From Serinus canaria (lineage: Eukaryota; Chordata; Aves; Passeriformes; Fringillidae): a stretch of DNA of 64,000 bases. Positions 34,601 through 48,600 of this stretch are shown in pieces (positions within the stretch are counted from its first letter, which is position 1; each line of letters starts with the position of its first letter). The stretch lies in the NCBI RefSeq assembly GCF_022539315.1, contig NC_066316.1, forward strand, positions 11,835,108 through 11,899,107. The letters run 5' to 3'. The notes under the pieces were generated by a model, which was not told where the DNA came from, did no database searches, and saw only the letters and a list, made by a program, of their open reading frames with translations. The position numbers and the translations under genes were made by a program.

Positions 34601-35717
34601 CTTCCGTAATATTTCCTTCCTGTCACTGATCTTGGGAGAGTACTGAAGGCTTGAGACAAAGGACATTCTACCTCACATGACATAAATATGATTTACCCTA
34701 GGAACATACAGAGTGCCACCCTAACAACACAACCAGAGTGCAGGGTTAACCTTAAACCCAGGAAGGGAAAAAAGTGAGCAACTCACTGCCTAAATCATGG
34801 TGTAAGCCCAGACTGAACCATCCAGTTCTCATCAGGTATGCACAGAGTGCTTTTCAGATAGCTGGAAGACTGTATTCTTCTTAGGGCTAGCTCAAGGCTC
34901 CTTGGCTGTTTTGCTGCCTCAAGGATGAGGACAGAAATAACAAATGCAGACCCAAAGCAGAATTGCAGTGAGAGCCCTCTAGATCCACCCAGCAATGTTC
35001 CCCCTGGCTAAACAAAACCAGACTGATCTTTTAAAAAAATGCTTTCTTCTTTTTTATCTGCTTGATTGGAGGGTCATAGGCAAAAATAGAGTTTTTTAGA
35101 AATATTGCTACATATTGCATTATTGTTTTTCTCCTAGAATCTGAAGTGACTGGCCTGTCTTTATTGGAACAGATGCTCTACGGCATCAAAATCTTGTATT
35201 AATTAATTGTCTCCCTGCAATTAATCAGTGTGTCCATTCCTATAGGCAGGTTGGAGAATTGTGGTTTGCAGACCTGGGCAGCCTTCCACATTCAGCTCAT
35301 TGGGGGTAGGAAAAACATGAGGAGAGAAATGGTCTGGTACATAACAAATATCTAACAGGGACTGGCATGGAGTCTATTCTATCAGCTCTGAAGAATGAAG
35401 GCCCAGAACCATGTGGATTTTATTAATGATCATGGAACAAATCAGTGGAGATTCTGACACAAGAAATTTGTGCTGCTCTGGAGGCAGCTAAATTATTCCA
35501 CTTGCAATTTTTGCCTAAGATTTGCAGTCTCTAAGAGATCTCAAGGAAAGCCCTGCTGGAGCCAGAACCAGAAACCAGTTGAGCATCACATGACTTTTGG
35601 GTATGATGGAAAATCTTTCTCACTGCTGGGCAAAAGAGAGTTACTGAGTTTAAATATTTCAAGCTGCAACCATAAGAAGAAAGAAATTCAGACATATTTG
35701 TCTTTGCTTCATGACAC

Positions 35718-35761
35718 AGGGAGAGAGAGAAAAAGAAAGGGAAAAAAAAAAGGGAAGAAAA
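35718..35761 (+). repeat. Purine tract (GA/A-rich)
   Basis: 44 consecutive purines, from agggagagagagaaaaag through an A10 run to agggaagaaaa. Low-complexity DNA that could form a triplex; no gene relation is seen. Confidence 0.85.
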
Positions 35762-38700
35762 CTCTCAGTACTGTTGTCAAATTGCGCTAAAAGGGTTTGT
35801 TACTGTTAGCAGAGTCTGACTCGGTGTAAGGAGAGTGCTTTAAATGTGTGAATATTTTCAGCACATCTGCGTGTGAGCCCCAGTTGTTTATGGTGGCTGC
35901 CCCCTGAGGACAGAGAGTCCCTGCAGCCAGAGCTGCGTGAAGCTGCAAACCCTTCTTCCCAGAGGGAGCGCATCTCCTCGTCTCCAGCAGAGACGTTCTG
36001 CAGAGATGCTCTGCCAGCTCAGAGGCAAAGGCAGACACATTAATGATGTATTAGTGCACCAAAAACTGTTCTAGGATTCAAAGCTGCACTCCAGTGATGT
36101 AGTTTAACCACAGGAGGCTTGTGCTGAGTATTGAGGTTACACAAGGATTTTTCTTTCAGAAGTAATCTCGCTCTCGGTTTATTTTGCTTGGTTTCAGTGT
36201 TTTGTTGGCTAACTTAGGAAATTGTGAGTTTGTATTTTTTTTTCTGAATTTTGTGTTTTATCTGAAAATTTATAAGAAATTGGTTTTGGGTCAGATCAAA
36301 ATATTCATGTTTACCTTAAAAATATCACAGGAATATCTTCTGCATTCTGGAAGAGGTAAAAAGTCATATTTGACCTAAAACCCAAATGTTTTGGATATAG
36401 TTTTCTGTTGGATATAGTTTTTGTTATATAATCAGGCCTAATATTTTAAGAAAAATTTGTGTTAAGTTTAAATGGAAAACACCATGTTTTGTGGAAATTT
36501 TTTAAAGTGATGTAAAGCATTGAAAAAATTATTTCAATTCAAAAATAAATAATAAATTATAAGCAATTCTTCAAAAACCAAGGGGTTGTTTCAGTAAATT
36601 AATCTTCAATGATTTTTTCTTTTTTTCCTTTGCTCAGTTGGTTGCTAATTAACAGCAATGAGAAATTTCTGGTACCACAAAGAGGAAAGGTCATGAAAAT
36701 TGCTGTGATCACTGTTGTAAGCGCTCAGCACAAGTCACCAATAATTGTAATGTTCTCCAGAAACACCACAAGTTAGTCCTGCCCTACCGATGGAAAACAT
36801 GAGGCACAGATCCTGAAATCACTTTGCTGTGGTCATCTAAAATTGTCACCTTGCAGGACATCTAAAATTGATCAAGTGGCACCGCCCAGGAGGAGAGGAG
36901 CTGTGCAGAGAAAAATCTGAAGAGGTCCACGATATTTATGCTGGGTTCAAAGCACCCACATGGACAATCCTTGCTGTGTGTTTATCTCAGTCTGGGCCCA
37001 TAAAGCTGGAGCCACATTCACAAGCAGAGTGCAGCAGGTGCCTGCTCTGGAAAGGCCACCTGGTCCAAAACTGCTCCCCAGTAGGAACCAAGAATAGAGG
37101 GGGGAGAAATGGGCAGGAAATTCATTCCAAAACACACTCCAGTTCTGCTTGAAGATGCTAATGCAGATACTGCATTGTGTGTCCTAAGAGAGCCCAGGTC
37201 TCTGAAATGCTAATTCTGGACTCACTTATATAATTTTCTCACTTCTGACTTGCAAGAGGTCTATTGTGAAATGGTTTGAGTGTTTCAATAGTAGTAGCCA
37301 AAAAATGTAAGTTTTTTGTAAGGAGGAGTCACAGTCTCAGTCAGTCAACAGTTACTGCTCACTGCCAGAAGAGGTAGCCTGTCCCAATTCTGTTTCTCAA
37401 ACACAGTTTTCTTGGTGACATCACCATCATCATAATTATTTTTAAATGGGTTTGAAAGCACATACCAATAAAATAATAATAGTTTAAAAATTGTACTGAT
37501 ACAAAATCAAATAGTCATGAGTGAATCAAGAAGTAGTTCAGACTGGAAATCAGAAAACTGGTTCTGATTAATTAAAAAAAATGAAACTGAAATAGCTTAC
37601 ATAGAAGATAGTGGGAACTGGGACCTCCCACTGTTTTAAAATGAGGATGATATATTAATGGGATTGAATAAAGAAGGGAATAAGACACAGGATTGCTGTA
37701 TCAATCCTAAAACTTCCAAATTCTCCATATCTGCAGAGTAGGGAGTGGATCAGATCTCACTTGTTAATAGTGTTTGTTCACACCCTATTTATTCTGCATT
37801 TACACATGCCTCAAATTTCCCAGAGTGGCAGCACAGGGGTGTGGGAGCTTCTTTTGCTTTTTTCTTCCTCTTTATACAGCACATACAACGTGGGCTCTGA
37901 AGGGCTGGTCTTTTTCCACCTTCTTCTGAAGCACGAGAGCTTGTCCACAGGAGACAGGGCAGTGTGTGCTCAGTGATATTAAACCCCTCCAGGTGGACAT
38001 CTGTCATTTTTCCCCCATTAGTTCAGGGTTAAACTGATCATCTGGTTTGGAATCAAGCTTGTTTTTCTACAGATCACTTTGCAGCAATCATTGTTTCCTG
38101 GCTGGCTGTTTTTAGTTTCTTTGCTTTCCGTCTTTATCTGTTGCTTGGAACGGGCCCCTTTTCAGGGCAGTCTGGGATTTTTCTCACCTCTGGAAGTCTT
38201 GGGACTCTGGAAATGCCCTCAGGTGTCCTGTGACACACTGTATTTGGAGGTTTTGGTCTTTCACCACATTTCTTCGGTTTATTTTGTAGCAGGCTAAGCA
38301 GGCAATAATTGTAAGAGCCAAAGGGATGCTGGGACAACTACTTGGAGTTTTGACCACAACTCTGTGTCTGTAGTGAGTGGAGATCCAAAATAGGGCTGAA
38401 CTCTGGCCAAACCCAGGCTTTGACAGCAGGTTTGTGACCCAGGGCAGGTTTTTAAATTTCTAGTTACACCTGTAATTTATTCTGGGAGCAGCACTGTGGG
38501 ACACATTTCTCCTGGAAGATAAAAACCGAAGGAGAAGGCAGTGAGGAGTACAGACCATGCCTGAGGTTAGAGGGTTGTGGTAATAGAGAGAAAGGGACCA
38601 TCTCTTCTTTACATTGCTCATGGATTTTGCCAGTGGTGGATAATGTCAAAGAGCCAGGGAGCACTTGGTGCACATGCATTATTCAAATCATGCACTTCTT

Positions 38701-39259
38701 TGTGGGAACTGTTGCAAGGAGGAAGCAGGGATGGTTGGAATGTGCTATGTAAACAGTACTTGGAGAAATTATCAGTATGTACACAATGATAATATTAGGC
38801 AGTAAAGGTGCTACCAAAATTGATTGATATGCCTTAATAATGCCTTTCCACTTTCCTAAGGGAGTCAGAAAACAAATGGAGCCAAGACTGCTCTGTGTTG
38901 GAGATGATGTTTTCTAAGTTCATATTTCTTTTCAATCACTTTCTAGGAAAGGATTTTCCACCGAGGGTATAATCTTCTCCTAAAGAGCTCTCCTAGTGTG
39001 CTTCCCTTTATGAACCAACGTTGGGTGTTATTAAAATACAAATTTATTTACATGGAACTGAAAACACTCTTGTTTCACTTGGCTTCTACAAGTGTATGGT
39101 AATGGTGAATGTATCAGGTCACTGTGCTCTTTGCATGAGATTATCTCTTTTTAGATCCTACTCACAAATATAGGTATAGATTAGAGCAAAATATACTTTA
39201 AGACATAGCAAAATGCAAAGTATTTCAAAATAAAATCATTCTCTTCCAACTGCTTGGAA

Positions 39260-39320
39260 GTTGTTGGGGTTGGGTTTTTTGTTGGGTTGGGGTTTTTTTG
39301 TTTGGTTGGTTGGTTTGTTT
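39260..39320 (+). repeat. G/T-only low-complexity tract containing a three-tier G-quadruplex motif
   Basis: 61 bases of G and T only. Within it, GGGG (39266-39269), GGG (39272-39274), GGG (39284-39286) and GGGG (39289-39292) are spaced by 2, 9 and 2 bases. This fits a three-tetrad quadruplex with one long loop. Confidence 0.8.
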
Positions 39321-41974
39321 AACGGGTTTTGCCTAAGAGTTTGATTTCATAAAAGTCAGATGGGTATTCTGAAGTTTTGGCACCCAGAGACTTTTATTGC
39401 AGGGATGAAGATTGTAAAGGTGGCTTGAGATCTCAGAGCTGAGCACTTGTGTTCATAACAAAGAACCAGCATCCCATAATGGCAAAGGTACATCTGTACA
39501 GAATCGTTAAAATTCTGGAGGAGAAAAAATATGGTGTGATTCTGTCAGTGTAAACAGCACTACCAATGAATGCTTTGCCCAGAAACCCAACTCTTCACCA
39601 CATTTTGCTGCCTTTAAACCCAAGCCTGACAGCAGATTCCCAGCTTTTTGCCAGATGAGCTTACTCACCTCTTCAGACTGATGCCCCTGCTCATTTAAAC
39701 CAGAGAAACATTCCTCATTCCCAAAGTGTGAAGGCCAGGAAGGCACTGCTGGCAGAGGCACCTGCTTGGCACAGACAACCTCACCCAGCCCCACCTGCAG
39801 CAAACTTACACCTTGGGCTGAGTCCCCTGGGAGGGTAACTAAGCATGGGTAGAAGCTCAAGTGACCCCAGCATAAGATGGGTGAGAAAAGAAAGAAAAGC
39901 ATGCTTTAACATACTTATGTCCATCCTCATCCAGAGGTGAAAGTAATATCTCTCTCACCTCTGTCCTTACCCTTTTTTTTTTCTGCTGCATTACAGTGCT
40001 GCCTTTTACCTGCAGCTTCTCCTCTAGCCAGGGTAGGATTTTTACAGTGAACAGCTTATTCTTTGCCTGGGATAAATGAGACATACCCTAGCAATAAAAA
40101 CAACTTTAACCTCTCTATTTTAAATAAAGGCCCACCACGATATCTCCAGATTACTGTTTCCATCAATATGGCAAGTTCCAGTTGCTTTCCAGAAATCAAA
40201 ATGTACTGTGTTGACATCATTAAGACAAGCAAACTGATATTTCATAAACCTAAAGCAATAATTCAGCTATTATTTTTCTTTCATTACTTATGGATCCTCT
40301 TCTATTTTCACATTATGTCCCCTTCAAAGAGTTGCTAGATTAATTAGTCTGTAATTTGCTGGGTCATTCGATTTACCCCTTTAAATTGTGACATAATATT
40401 AGCTCTGGCATCCCTCAGCTCTCTTGCTCCAAGATTTGCCAGAAATCAGCACAAGCAGTTCATAAATCTCCTCAGGCAACACTTTCAATGCTTCTGGATA
40501 CAAGTACTGTAAATCCTGAGATTTTCAAATGCTTAACTTCAGTAGTTGCTGTTTAACATCCTCCCTAATTAAGAAAAGAAGAGAAAGTGTTACCACACGT
40601 GCTCTTAACACGAAACCATCATTTCCCTTCTCTCTGGGCAAAGAACAAACAATTATTGAACAGTCCTGAGGCAAAGCTTTTTGGGAGAGGCAATATCTTT
40701 GTTGGACTATCAAATAGTTTTGACCATGCTGATACCAGGTATAATAAAAGATTTTATCACTGCCTGAAAAATCTGCTTTACCTCCATCTTTAACCTAGCA
40801 TGGTTCCAACAGCACCCTCATGATAAAGATTTAAGTTTTTTAGTAACAACATAATTTTATTATCCTTCTCTATGACTCTCCATGTACCAATGCTAAGGTT
40901 TCATCTGTTCCTCAGGCTGTTCAGCCCTGTCTTTAGCCTCTTTTATCAATATTCTGAGTTTTATGTGAAATTTAAGAGCTCCACATTCAAATTTCCTACT
41001 GGGAATGTGCATGGATGTGCATACACCTATTTGGTTTCTCTTACATCAGCAGGAGGTTGTGGCCTGGTTTTCTCCCACTGCTGAATTGCAGAGGCTCGAA
41101 ATTTAATAAACATTTCCTGAAGAGTTTTCTATTACTGTGTGTACTCTAGTGTTTCAATCTTTCTCATTATGATTTTGTCTTTTGAGAATTATCTCTTTTT
41201 AAAGCAGAGAGGAAGCAAGAGAGGAAATTGCTGGATGTGTCTGCCTTCCAGTCAGGATCAGCAAATGCAACTGGGGTTTTCTTAATGATATTTAAAATAC
41301 ATTTGGGGTGGTTTTGTGCTTAGAAAACTACCTGTCATATTTAGAAACTCTAAGGTTATGGTGGGAATGGAAGAATGTACATGTGCTTCAAAATTTTGCC
41401 TCCTTTGCTTACTCCCTCTGCTGAACTCCATGAGGTTACAAGGGGATGGTGGCCTCTTGGTGACCTCCCAGCCCTTCTGTACCTATCCTACATGGAAGAA
41501 CTCTTAGCCTTTCAGAAACAGGTCATTCTGGGGTACAAATGGCCTTTTTGATAGAGAGTGCTGCTTCCAGCCCATCACAAGCACCCAAAACACACACCTC
41601 TCTGCACAATTTAATATTTCTACAGAGGTTATGCCCAGTATTTGAGCACTCCAGGTATTTTGGGCTTCCAACCAGCTTTCAGTACCCCTGAGGGCATCCA
41701 ATTTCTTTCCATGTGTAATTCCTCTTATTTATTACCCAAGCTTCTTGTGTTGGTAGGAAGGCTGCTACAGATCTGCTTTTCTTTAAGTGCCTCAATGCTC
41801 TTTGTTCTCTTTGTTGCTGTAACATGACAGGAGCAGATGTGCTGTGTTAGTGTTCCTTAATTCTCTCTCATTTGGGGGGAGAGAAAAATCTTTGGGGTCA
41901 CTTTGGTCAGGCAGCTCCCCAGAAGATGGACAGCTGTCTCAGAGCAAGGCACACATCCTCCAGCCACTCCCCTG

Positions 41975-42631
41975 TGTTGGGAAGGATGAAAGTTTGACAA
42001 GAAAGTTTCACAGGTAAGTATGCTTACCAGAAAGATTTTTAAATGTAGAGTCTGATGAAGGAATAGAGTTGGAAGCAAGTTTTGATGTAGAAGAAAAGAA
42101 TTGCTGAGCCAGTCTTACTGGATAACCAAGAAGGCAAAGGGTCTGTTAGTTAGAAGGGGGTTTTATGAATTAGAGCAAAGGATAAACCCACCCCAAACAA
42201 AAAGATGTTTTTACTAAGCAGAAAGATGGCACAGGCAAACAAGTCAGCAAAGTTGCAAGTAGAAAAAAGGACTCCAAATTTTCCACTGCCAAGAAAACTG
42301 AAAAACAACTTTCAGCTTAAACTGTAATGTACTGACTTTTAGTGACTGGAGAACGGTAACATGAATATGGTAATTACAGTAGTTATGATAGGCTATAGAT
42401 AATAGTTAAGGGATAGATTGGTTCTTCTATATTAAGATGCTCAGCAAAGAAAAATAAATAATGCATTGTAACTTAAACTAAGGCTCTCCAGGCCTGCCTG
42501 CAGCTGGAGCTGACAGCTGTGGGCACAGGCTCTGTCACTCATGACCCTGGACTCCTGCAACGTCTTGGATGGAATAAACTGCATTTTAAAGAGCTGCCTG
42601 GAGTCCCACATCCCTCATTTCAGCCCTTACA
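41975..42631 (+). mobile_element. Solo LTR of an endogenous retrovirus, 657 bp
   Basis: The element starts TGTTGGGAAGGATGAAAGTT and ends CCCTTACA, the usual TG...CA termini. The six bases CCCCTG stand on both sides (41969-41974 and 42632-42637), a perfect target-site duplication. AATAAA at 42573-42578 is placed as expected for an LTR R region, and a TATA-like TATATTA lies near 42428. No gag, pol or env open frame adjoins it, so this is a recombined solo LTR. I recall similar LTRs being abundant in songbirds. A 6-bp duplication fits ERV2/ERVK-type elements better than ERVL (5 bp); the family name is not certain. Confidence 0.85.
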
Positions 42632-45600
42632 CCCCTGCCACCCCTCTGGTGTGCTGCCACCCACAGCTCTGCAGTGCCAGCACACCCAGGCTTGAAACTC
42701 TCCCTGCCTCTCTTAGAAGGCACTTAAACATACTCTTGTAGACAATCATGGCCAAACCCCTTCTTAAATATACTTCCTCCTCTATCTTCATGTTTCTAAT
42801 ATACATTTCATGATGCTTAAGCCTTGCTGTCCCCTCCTCCTCCTGAGTGCATTCGCTGCAGAAATCTTCTGGATGCCCATATAGCACAGTGACATGGACC
42901 TGTTACACTGAAATTATTAACAGTGCTGGTTCTGCTGACGACTATTTGCTCAATTCACTGCAGCAGCACATGAGAAGTGCCTCCAGCCCCATTAATCACA
43001 TCATTTCCCTAGGATGATAGGCATTATGACCACCAGGATACCACCTGCTTCTCCTCTAATATCTGCAGGTTATGGGCAAGCCACCTTATAATGATGCAAA
43101 CTCACAGCATCAAGAGGGCCTGGAGGACTAAATATTCATTCTGTGCTTTATGAAACCCACATGGAGAGCTCTACCCTCCTCCAAGCACTGTTCCTCCTGG
43201 TCTCACTGCTGTTATAAATAAACTGCATGCTGGCTATGCTGCCTTCACAAACTGGCGTTCCTCAAGCGGCTCTTCACAGCCTTGGGATGAGCTGCAGAGA
43301 TTAGCTCTGGGTGTGCAGCCCTCAGGAATGTACTCTTGTCAGCTTTTCTTTCTCTTTTTCTGCAGGGGAGAGGAAATTTGACAAGTCCACCTAGTCCTGA
43401 TAACAAAGCCATTATGGGAAATCCAGTGAGAGTGGTGCTGGTTGCTGCGTTGTGCCTCCCTCTGCTCCCTCGGTGCTTTTGAACCTATTTAAATTCTTTC
43501 CCGTGTCCACAGACCAGGTGTGGCACACAGCACCCTTGCAAAGGCCTCCTCCTATTCACGTGGTGAAACATGGACAAGTCAGTGCAGAATATTGGCTGGG
43601 CTAGAGAGCCTGGCTCACTGACTGAGGCATCTTGCATGTTTTAGCAAAGCCACCTAGAAAAAGTGTTGATGTTTTAAGGCAGCATTCCCCTGGCTCTCTA
43701 CAGCAAGCAAACATTATCATCAGCAGGACAGATTTGCAGATAATCAGTTCACTGTGAATTCTTAGCACAACACGGTGGCCCTGGACAAATGCACTCATTA
43801 GGTGTGTGATTAAAGAGCACTGATAGAAGTACTGAGCTTAGATTTTCTCTGCATATGAGACTTACCCATCTGTGATGAAAATGCAGCATCTGCCACTCAA
43901 AAAAACTCTGAAAAGTTGGAAGAGATTCCAAGAAATTTCCTGACAATTATTGGGGGATTTGAAAGTATACTTACGAAGAACCAACTCTAGGAGCTCCAGC
44001 TATTTATCCCATCAGGCCTTGGGGTTACTTGGGTAGGTTCTAAAAATTCCTATCTAGCAGTCAAATGCATCAAACACCAAATGGACAGAACCTGAGGCTA
44101 GAAAGGATGGTGCTAAAAATCCAGTGCCATTTTTAAACAATATTTGTATTTAATCACTGTATCAAGTTCCCAAGGATAAATTTGATTCCCCACCAAAGCA
44201 AGATGTTGCATTAAAAGGGGAGGGATTGGTTTGGATTCACTTATAACTCAAGTAAGAATTAACTCAGGCCAGTCTTGTGGCCTTGATGGTTGCTTTGGGC
44301 TTTCCAGTGTGTGAAATTTCTGTTCCTGACCTGCAGAAGAGGCAGAGAGTTGTCCTGCCTCCTGCCACAACCAGTGCAGATCCCTCCATGGGAAACCTCA
44401 GCAGGCACAGAAAGGGACCACAGCCACAGCATCCCCTTCTCCTGCCACTGCAGGGGAGCCCCTCTAGGTCAGGCATGAGTCTTTTCATGCCCTCACTCGC
44501 TTTGATTTCCCTTCCTTCAATACAAAGTGCTCTGACACTCCCAAACTTACACCCCACAGGGCTCAACTCCTTCTACACCTGCCACACACTAGGATATTTT
44601 TCCTTGAAGTGAGTAACACAGATCTTTTGTCACCCTGCATCCCTGCCTGTGGCAACAGGCTCAGGTTCACGGCTTCTGTAAGAAAACCAGACAGCATAAA
44701 AAGGGAAATAGCAAAATTGCCTGTTCATTCCCACATGACTATTCCTGGGGTGGCAGGGCCACTCAGCTGTCCTCCCTCTCCTGTTTGCCTGGGTAGGGCA
44801 GAGCTCCCCTTTTCAGGGTCTGTTTGCACACACACACTCAGGAAGGTCAAAGCAATCCTACAGCAGGCAGGAGATGATGCACACAATTCAAAGCACATTC
44901 TGTCTGCAGGGAGATGCTAAGGTGCCTTCAGGGTCCTAAGACATTGGCTCTGCTAAGATTTAGCTGGCACGACAGAGGACACTTCCTTTTCCACCTGCCT
45001 GTCCTCTCTGTTTATCCCCAGCACTGAAGCAGAAGTGCAGGTGATGGGGAAGTTCTAATTCCTGGTGCCACAGTTCATTGCCTCGAGAGTTAATCCAAGC
45101 TGCAATTGATTGTGTAAGCAATTAATAAGACAGAGTGATAACTGCAGCACTCACTGCAGAGAGGATGAAGGCAGGCCAAGTTATGACCCTGCTGGAAGAA
45201 GTCTCCAGCCAGAGGAGGGAACAGCCTGATAATCAGTTAAATCTTCCCCCCATGAATCACTGCAGTTTGTGCAGCAGAGTCTTTAATTCACTATAATTTA
45301 ATTCTCTGAGGCATAAAGCACAGAGATCTACAGCCACTTAAAACTCCTGAGTGAGAGCACCCAGGCATGCTATGAATTTTCCCACCTCTTCACACCTCCA
45401 GTTCAATCTCTGCCTCTCACACAGACGTGGACCCAGAGCCATATAACTGCTTTGCAGGCTCAGACTGGCTCCAGCTCCCAAGGAGGGGTCTGGCCACTCA
45501 ATGGCTCATCACTCTGACCAGAAATGGGGTTTTTTAAAACCTCTACATGTGACTCCTGCCCTGCTTAGCTGATTACATCTTTTCCCAGTCCAGCTGTGAG

Positions 45601-48600
45601 AGGTGCATTTTCCCCTGTTTCTGTGATTAGGTGGGAAGTGCTCACCTTTCTCATTTGGACTTGATATTGTTTTCTGCAGAGATTTTTTTACTTGCTGTAG
45701 GTATACAGCAGAGTTCCAGCTGGTATAAAACTGTAAATTTTGAATGCATAGGTTCTTAAAAATTGAGTATCTAAATAAGGTATGGATAATCAGCACTTCT
45801 GTTTTTCCATATCACTAAAACCTCCCATGAAGACTAAGGCAGATTGGGATTGCATTTTAATACAATCAATTGGATTAAGTTTAACCTTTAATACAGGTTT
45901 GGGATTGTATTTTAATCATTATGGATATTCTGTGTAAGAATTGTTATTTTAGATGCATGTTGCTGAATACATACCTAAACCTAACTGGGTTTAAAGGATA
46001 AAATTTTCTGATTTGTCTTTCATTCACAGTCAATTAATATTTATGTTTTATAGAAGGCTAAAGCTAGGTTCTAAGATGAATGAATTCTTCCTATTTAAAA
46101 TTATAACTTACAAAATTACCCTTACCTTGTCACAGAAAGTTGTTCTTTTAAACTGTAAGGGTTGTGCTTCCCTGTACACTCCTTTATAGGGAAAATATAG
46201 ACATGGTGAGGAAATGTTTAACTCCAAGAGAATTTCATCAATCTTAGGAAAGTAATTATTCTTTTATGTTTACTTCAGAAATTTGGATTGGCTATTTATT
46301 TTTAAGATTTTTTTTCAAACATCAGCAGTATATCTCTCCAAGCCTGTAGAAATTATCACAGTGCAAAAGTGGCTGATATGTACCAGCCAGGAATTCACAG
46401 TCATATATGTAAATCCTCCACTAATGCAATGAGAAATTCTGTCTGTTCTTATCTGATCCCTTATAGAAGAGGAAGTGTTGAAACTAAACCTGTAATATCA
46501 CATCAGAAAAGTCAGCTGCAACTGAAAGGCAAGCTAAGTTAATCAGTTATTTCCAAATTCCCTCAGCCAACACCTTTCCTCTGAAAACCCAGTGTTGGCC
46601 TACAAGAAGAGGAAAAACAAACTGGCCCACGATTCCCACGGCAGCTGATGAACCTCAGACACTGCAGCAGAGCTCTTGGCTCATCAGCTCCCACCACTGC
46701 CCCAGCAAACTTCCACAGCCCAAGCAGGGCTGGAGAGCAGATCTGCATCCCACCAGCCCTTCTGCAGCCCCCACCCCTGCCCCTCTTGTCTCTGCAGAGC
46801 TGAGCACCCCCAGGCTGACCTTTTCTGTGGGGTGGGAGCAGGGACTGAGGAGAAGCTTGGGCAGACACCTGGTCCTGCTGTTCAAAGAGCCTTTGGAGCC
46901 CAAGGACCAAACCTCTCTGGAAACAAAGACTTTGATTTTGTCCTGATTCCACCTCAGCTCCCAGCTGACAGATATTGTGAACAAGCTCTTGCAGCTTGTC
47001 TCCCTTTTCTGATTAAAAGCATTATCTTTATGTGAGGCTAGTATTTAAGGCATCAGAGGGGAGCCCAGCCATTCCTAAGTGGCAGTGCTTGCCAGATAAG
47101 TATCCTGAAAGTTTTGCAGAGGGTTTGCTCTTCTGAAACAAACTGTAATGATATCATAAATAAAGAGCACCACATGGGAGGGCTCAAATGGGATTTCAGC
47201 CTGAGCTGGGTGATAAAAGGGTAGCACCTTTTAACTAGGATACAAAAAAGCCTTTCTGTGAGGGGTCCTCCAGAAAGGAAATCCAATAAACACACAGAAT
47301 TAAAGAGAGAGAGGAGCAGAAGGCTGTGCAAGGACAGCTTTCCTAGGGAGAGTGGAGGTAATAGGAGAATATGTAAAATACCCAGTTATAAGGAAAGACA
47401 TGTGAGCACATCAATCACTTTAAACCCTAATCCTCAAGTAAATTCCAGTCTTTTTCTTACTCCTTAAAATAGAAGCAGCTCTTTAACCACGTCAGAGGAG
47501 TAGATAATAACCACCAGGGACCCAGAGAATTTTGACTACCAACAGTAAAATTCTCCCCTCTATAAGAAACATCAGAATTTTAGCTTTCCAAATATAAATA
47601 GAGAATGGGATAAGGAAATCATAGTCTGCCTGAGGGGAATATTTCTTCTGGGTGGGGTGATAATGGGTTTTTTCCAGCCTGTATCACTCAATTCATTGGT
47701 TCTCTTCATTCATAAATTTCTATCTCTGGCTTTACACTGAACTAGACCTCATGAACAAAGGTGGTCTAACAAAAAATAAAACACTTTACACTGGTAAAAG
47801 CAAATATTTGTGTGGGAGAGGAGAAGTACATCTGTGGAAAAAAGAACTTCTCTCCCGTACATCCACATAAATGAATGATTTTACTGATGTAAAGAGAGGT
47901 CTACCACTGCTAAGCCTTGTCAATGAGATCAGAGACAGGGCCCTGCTGGCTGCTCCTTAAAGTATATTATTTTTTGTGGGATCACCTTTGCTCATAACAT
48001 GGCCATTGAGAATTTAATGTTCTTACATATTTCACTGTCAGACTTTATTGCACATTCAAGAAGGAAAGTAATTTCATCAAGTGATAGACTATGAACAATA
48101 CTAAATATAGATTTATTGGAAATTCTGGTGGAAGGTAAGAGAATTCTTTCTGCCAGCTGGAATAGAGAGCTACAGCCAAGATATTTTCTTACCTGTCTAT
48201 CATTCCCAGTGTAAAGAAAATGATGAGAGCTACTTCTAAAATCAGATTATCACAGCCATGCCTATAAGCTTATTTTTCAGTACCCAGTTTTTTGCCTTAC
48301 TTCTGGAAAAAAAATCAGTTTCAGTCTGTAGACTAAATATCTGGTCAGAATTTACTGATTACAGCAAATTGCTGGGGGAAAAGAAAAAAATTCCCTTTGC
48401 AGTGAAGTCCAGCTTCTGCATCTGTACAGAAGACAGTAATCTATTTGTTAACATGGTAACACAGTACAATATTAAAAAGTTGGTAACATGTGAGGATGAC
48501 CATGGCTCTGAACTATCAGTGTGTGGTTGTTTCTTTTGCAGAAAATTCAGCATCCACTGAATTTTGCTTTGGGCAGAATTTAAAGTGAGGTTAGGACTGA

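Larger units (their letters stand above)
34601..41974. other. Intergenic DNA
   Basis: About 7.4 kb with no supported gene. It contains a TAAT-rich stretch at 35195-35228, a purine tract at 35718-35761, a 17-bp direct repeat (ttggatatagttttctg) near 36391-36421, and a G/T-only stretch with a G-quadruplex motif at 39260-39320. Much of the rest is AT-rich unique sequence. Confidence 0.7.
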
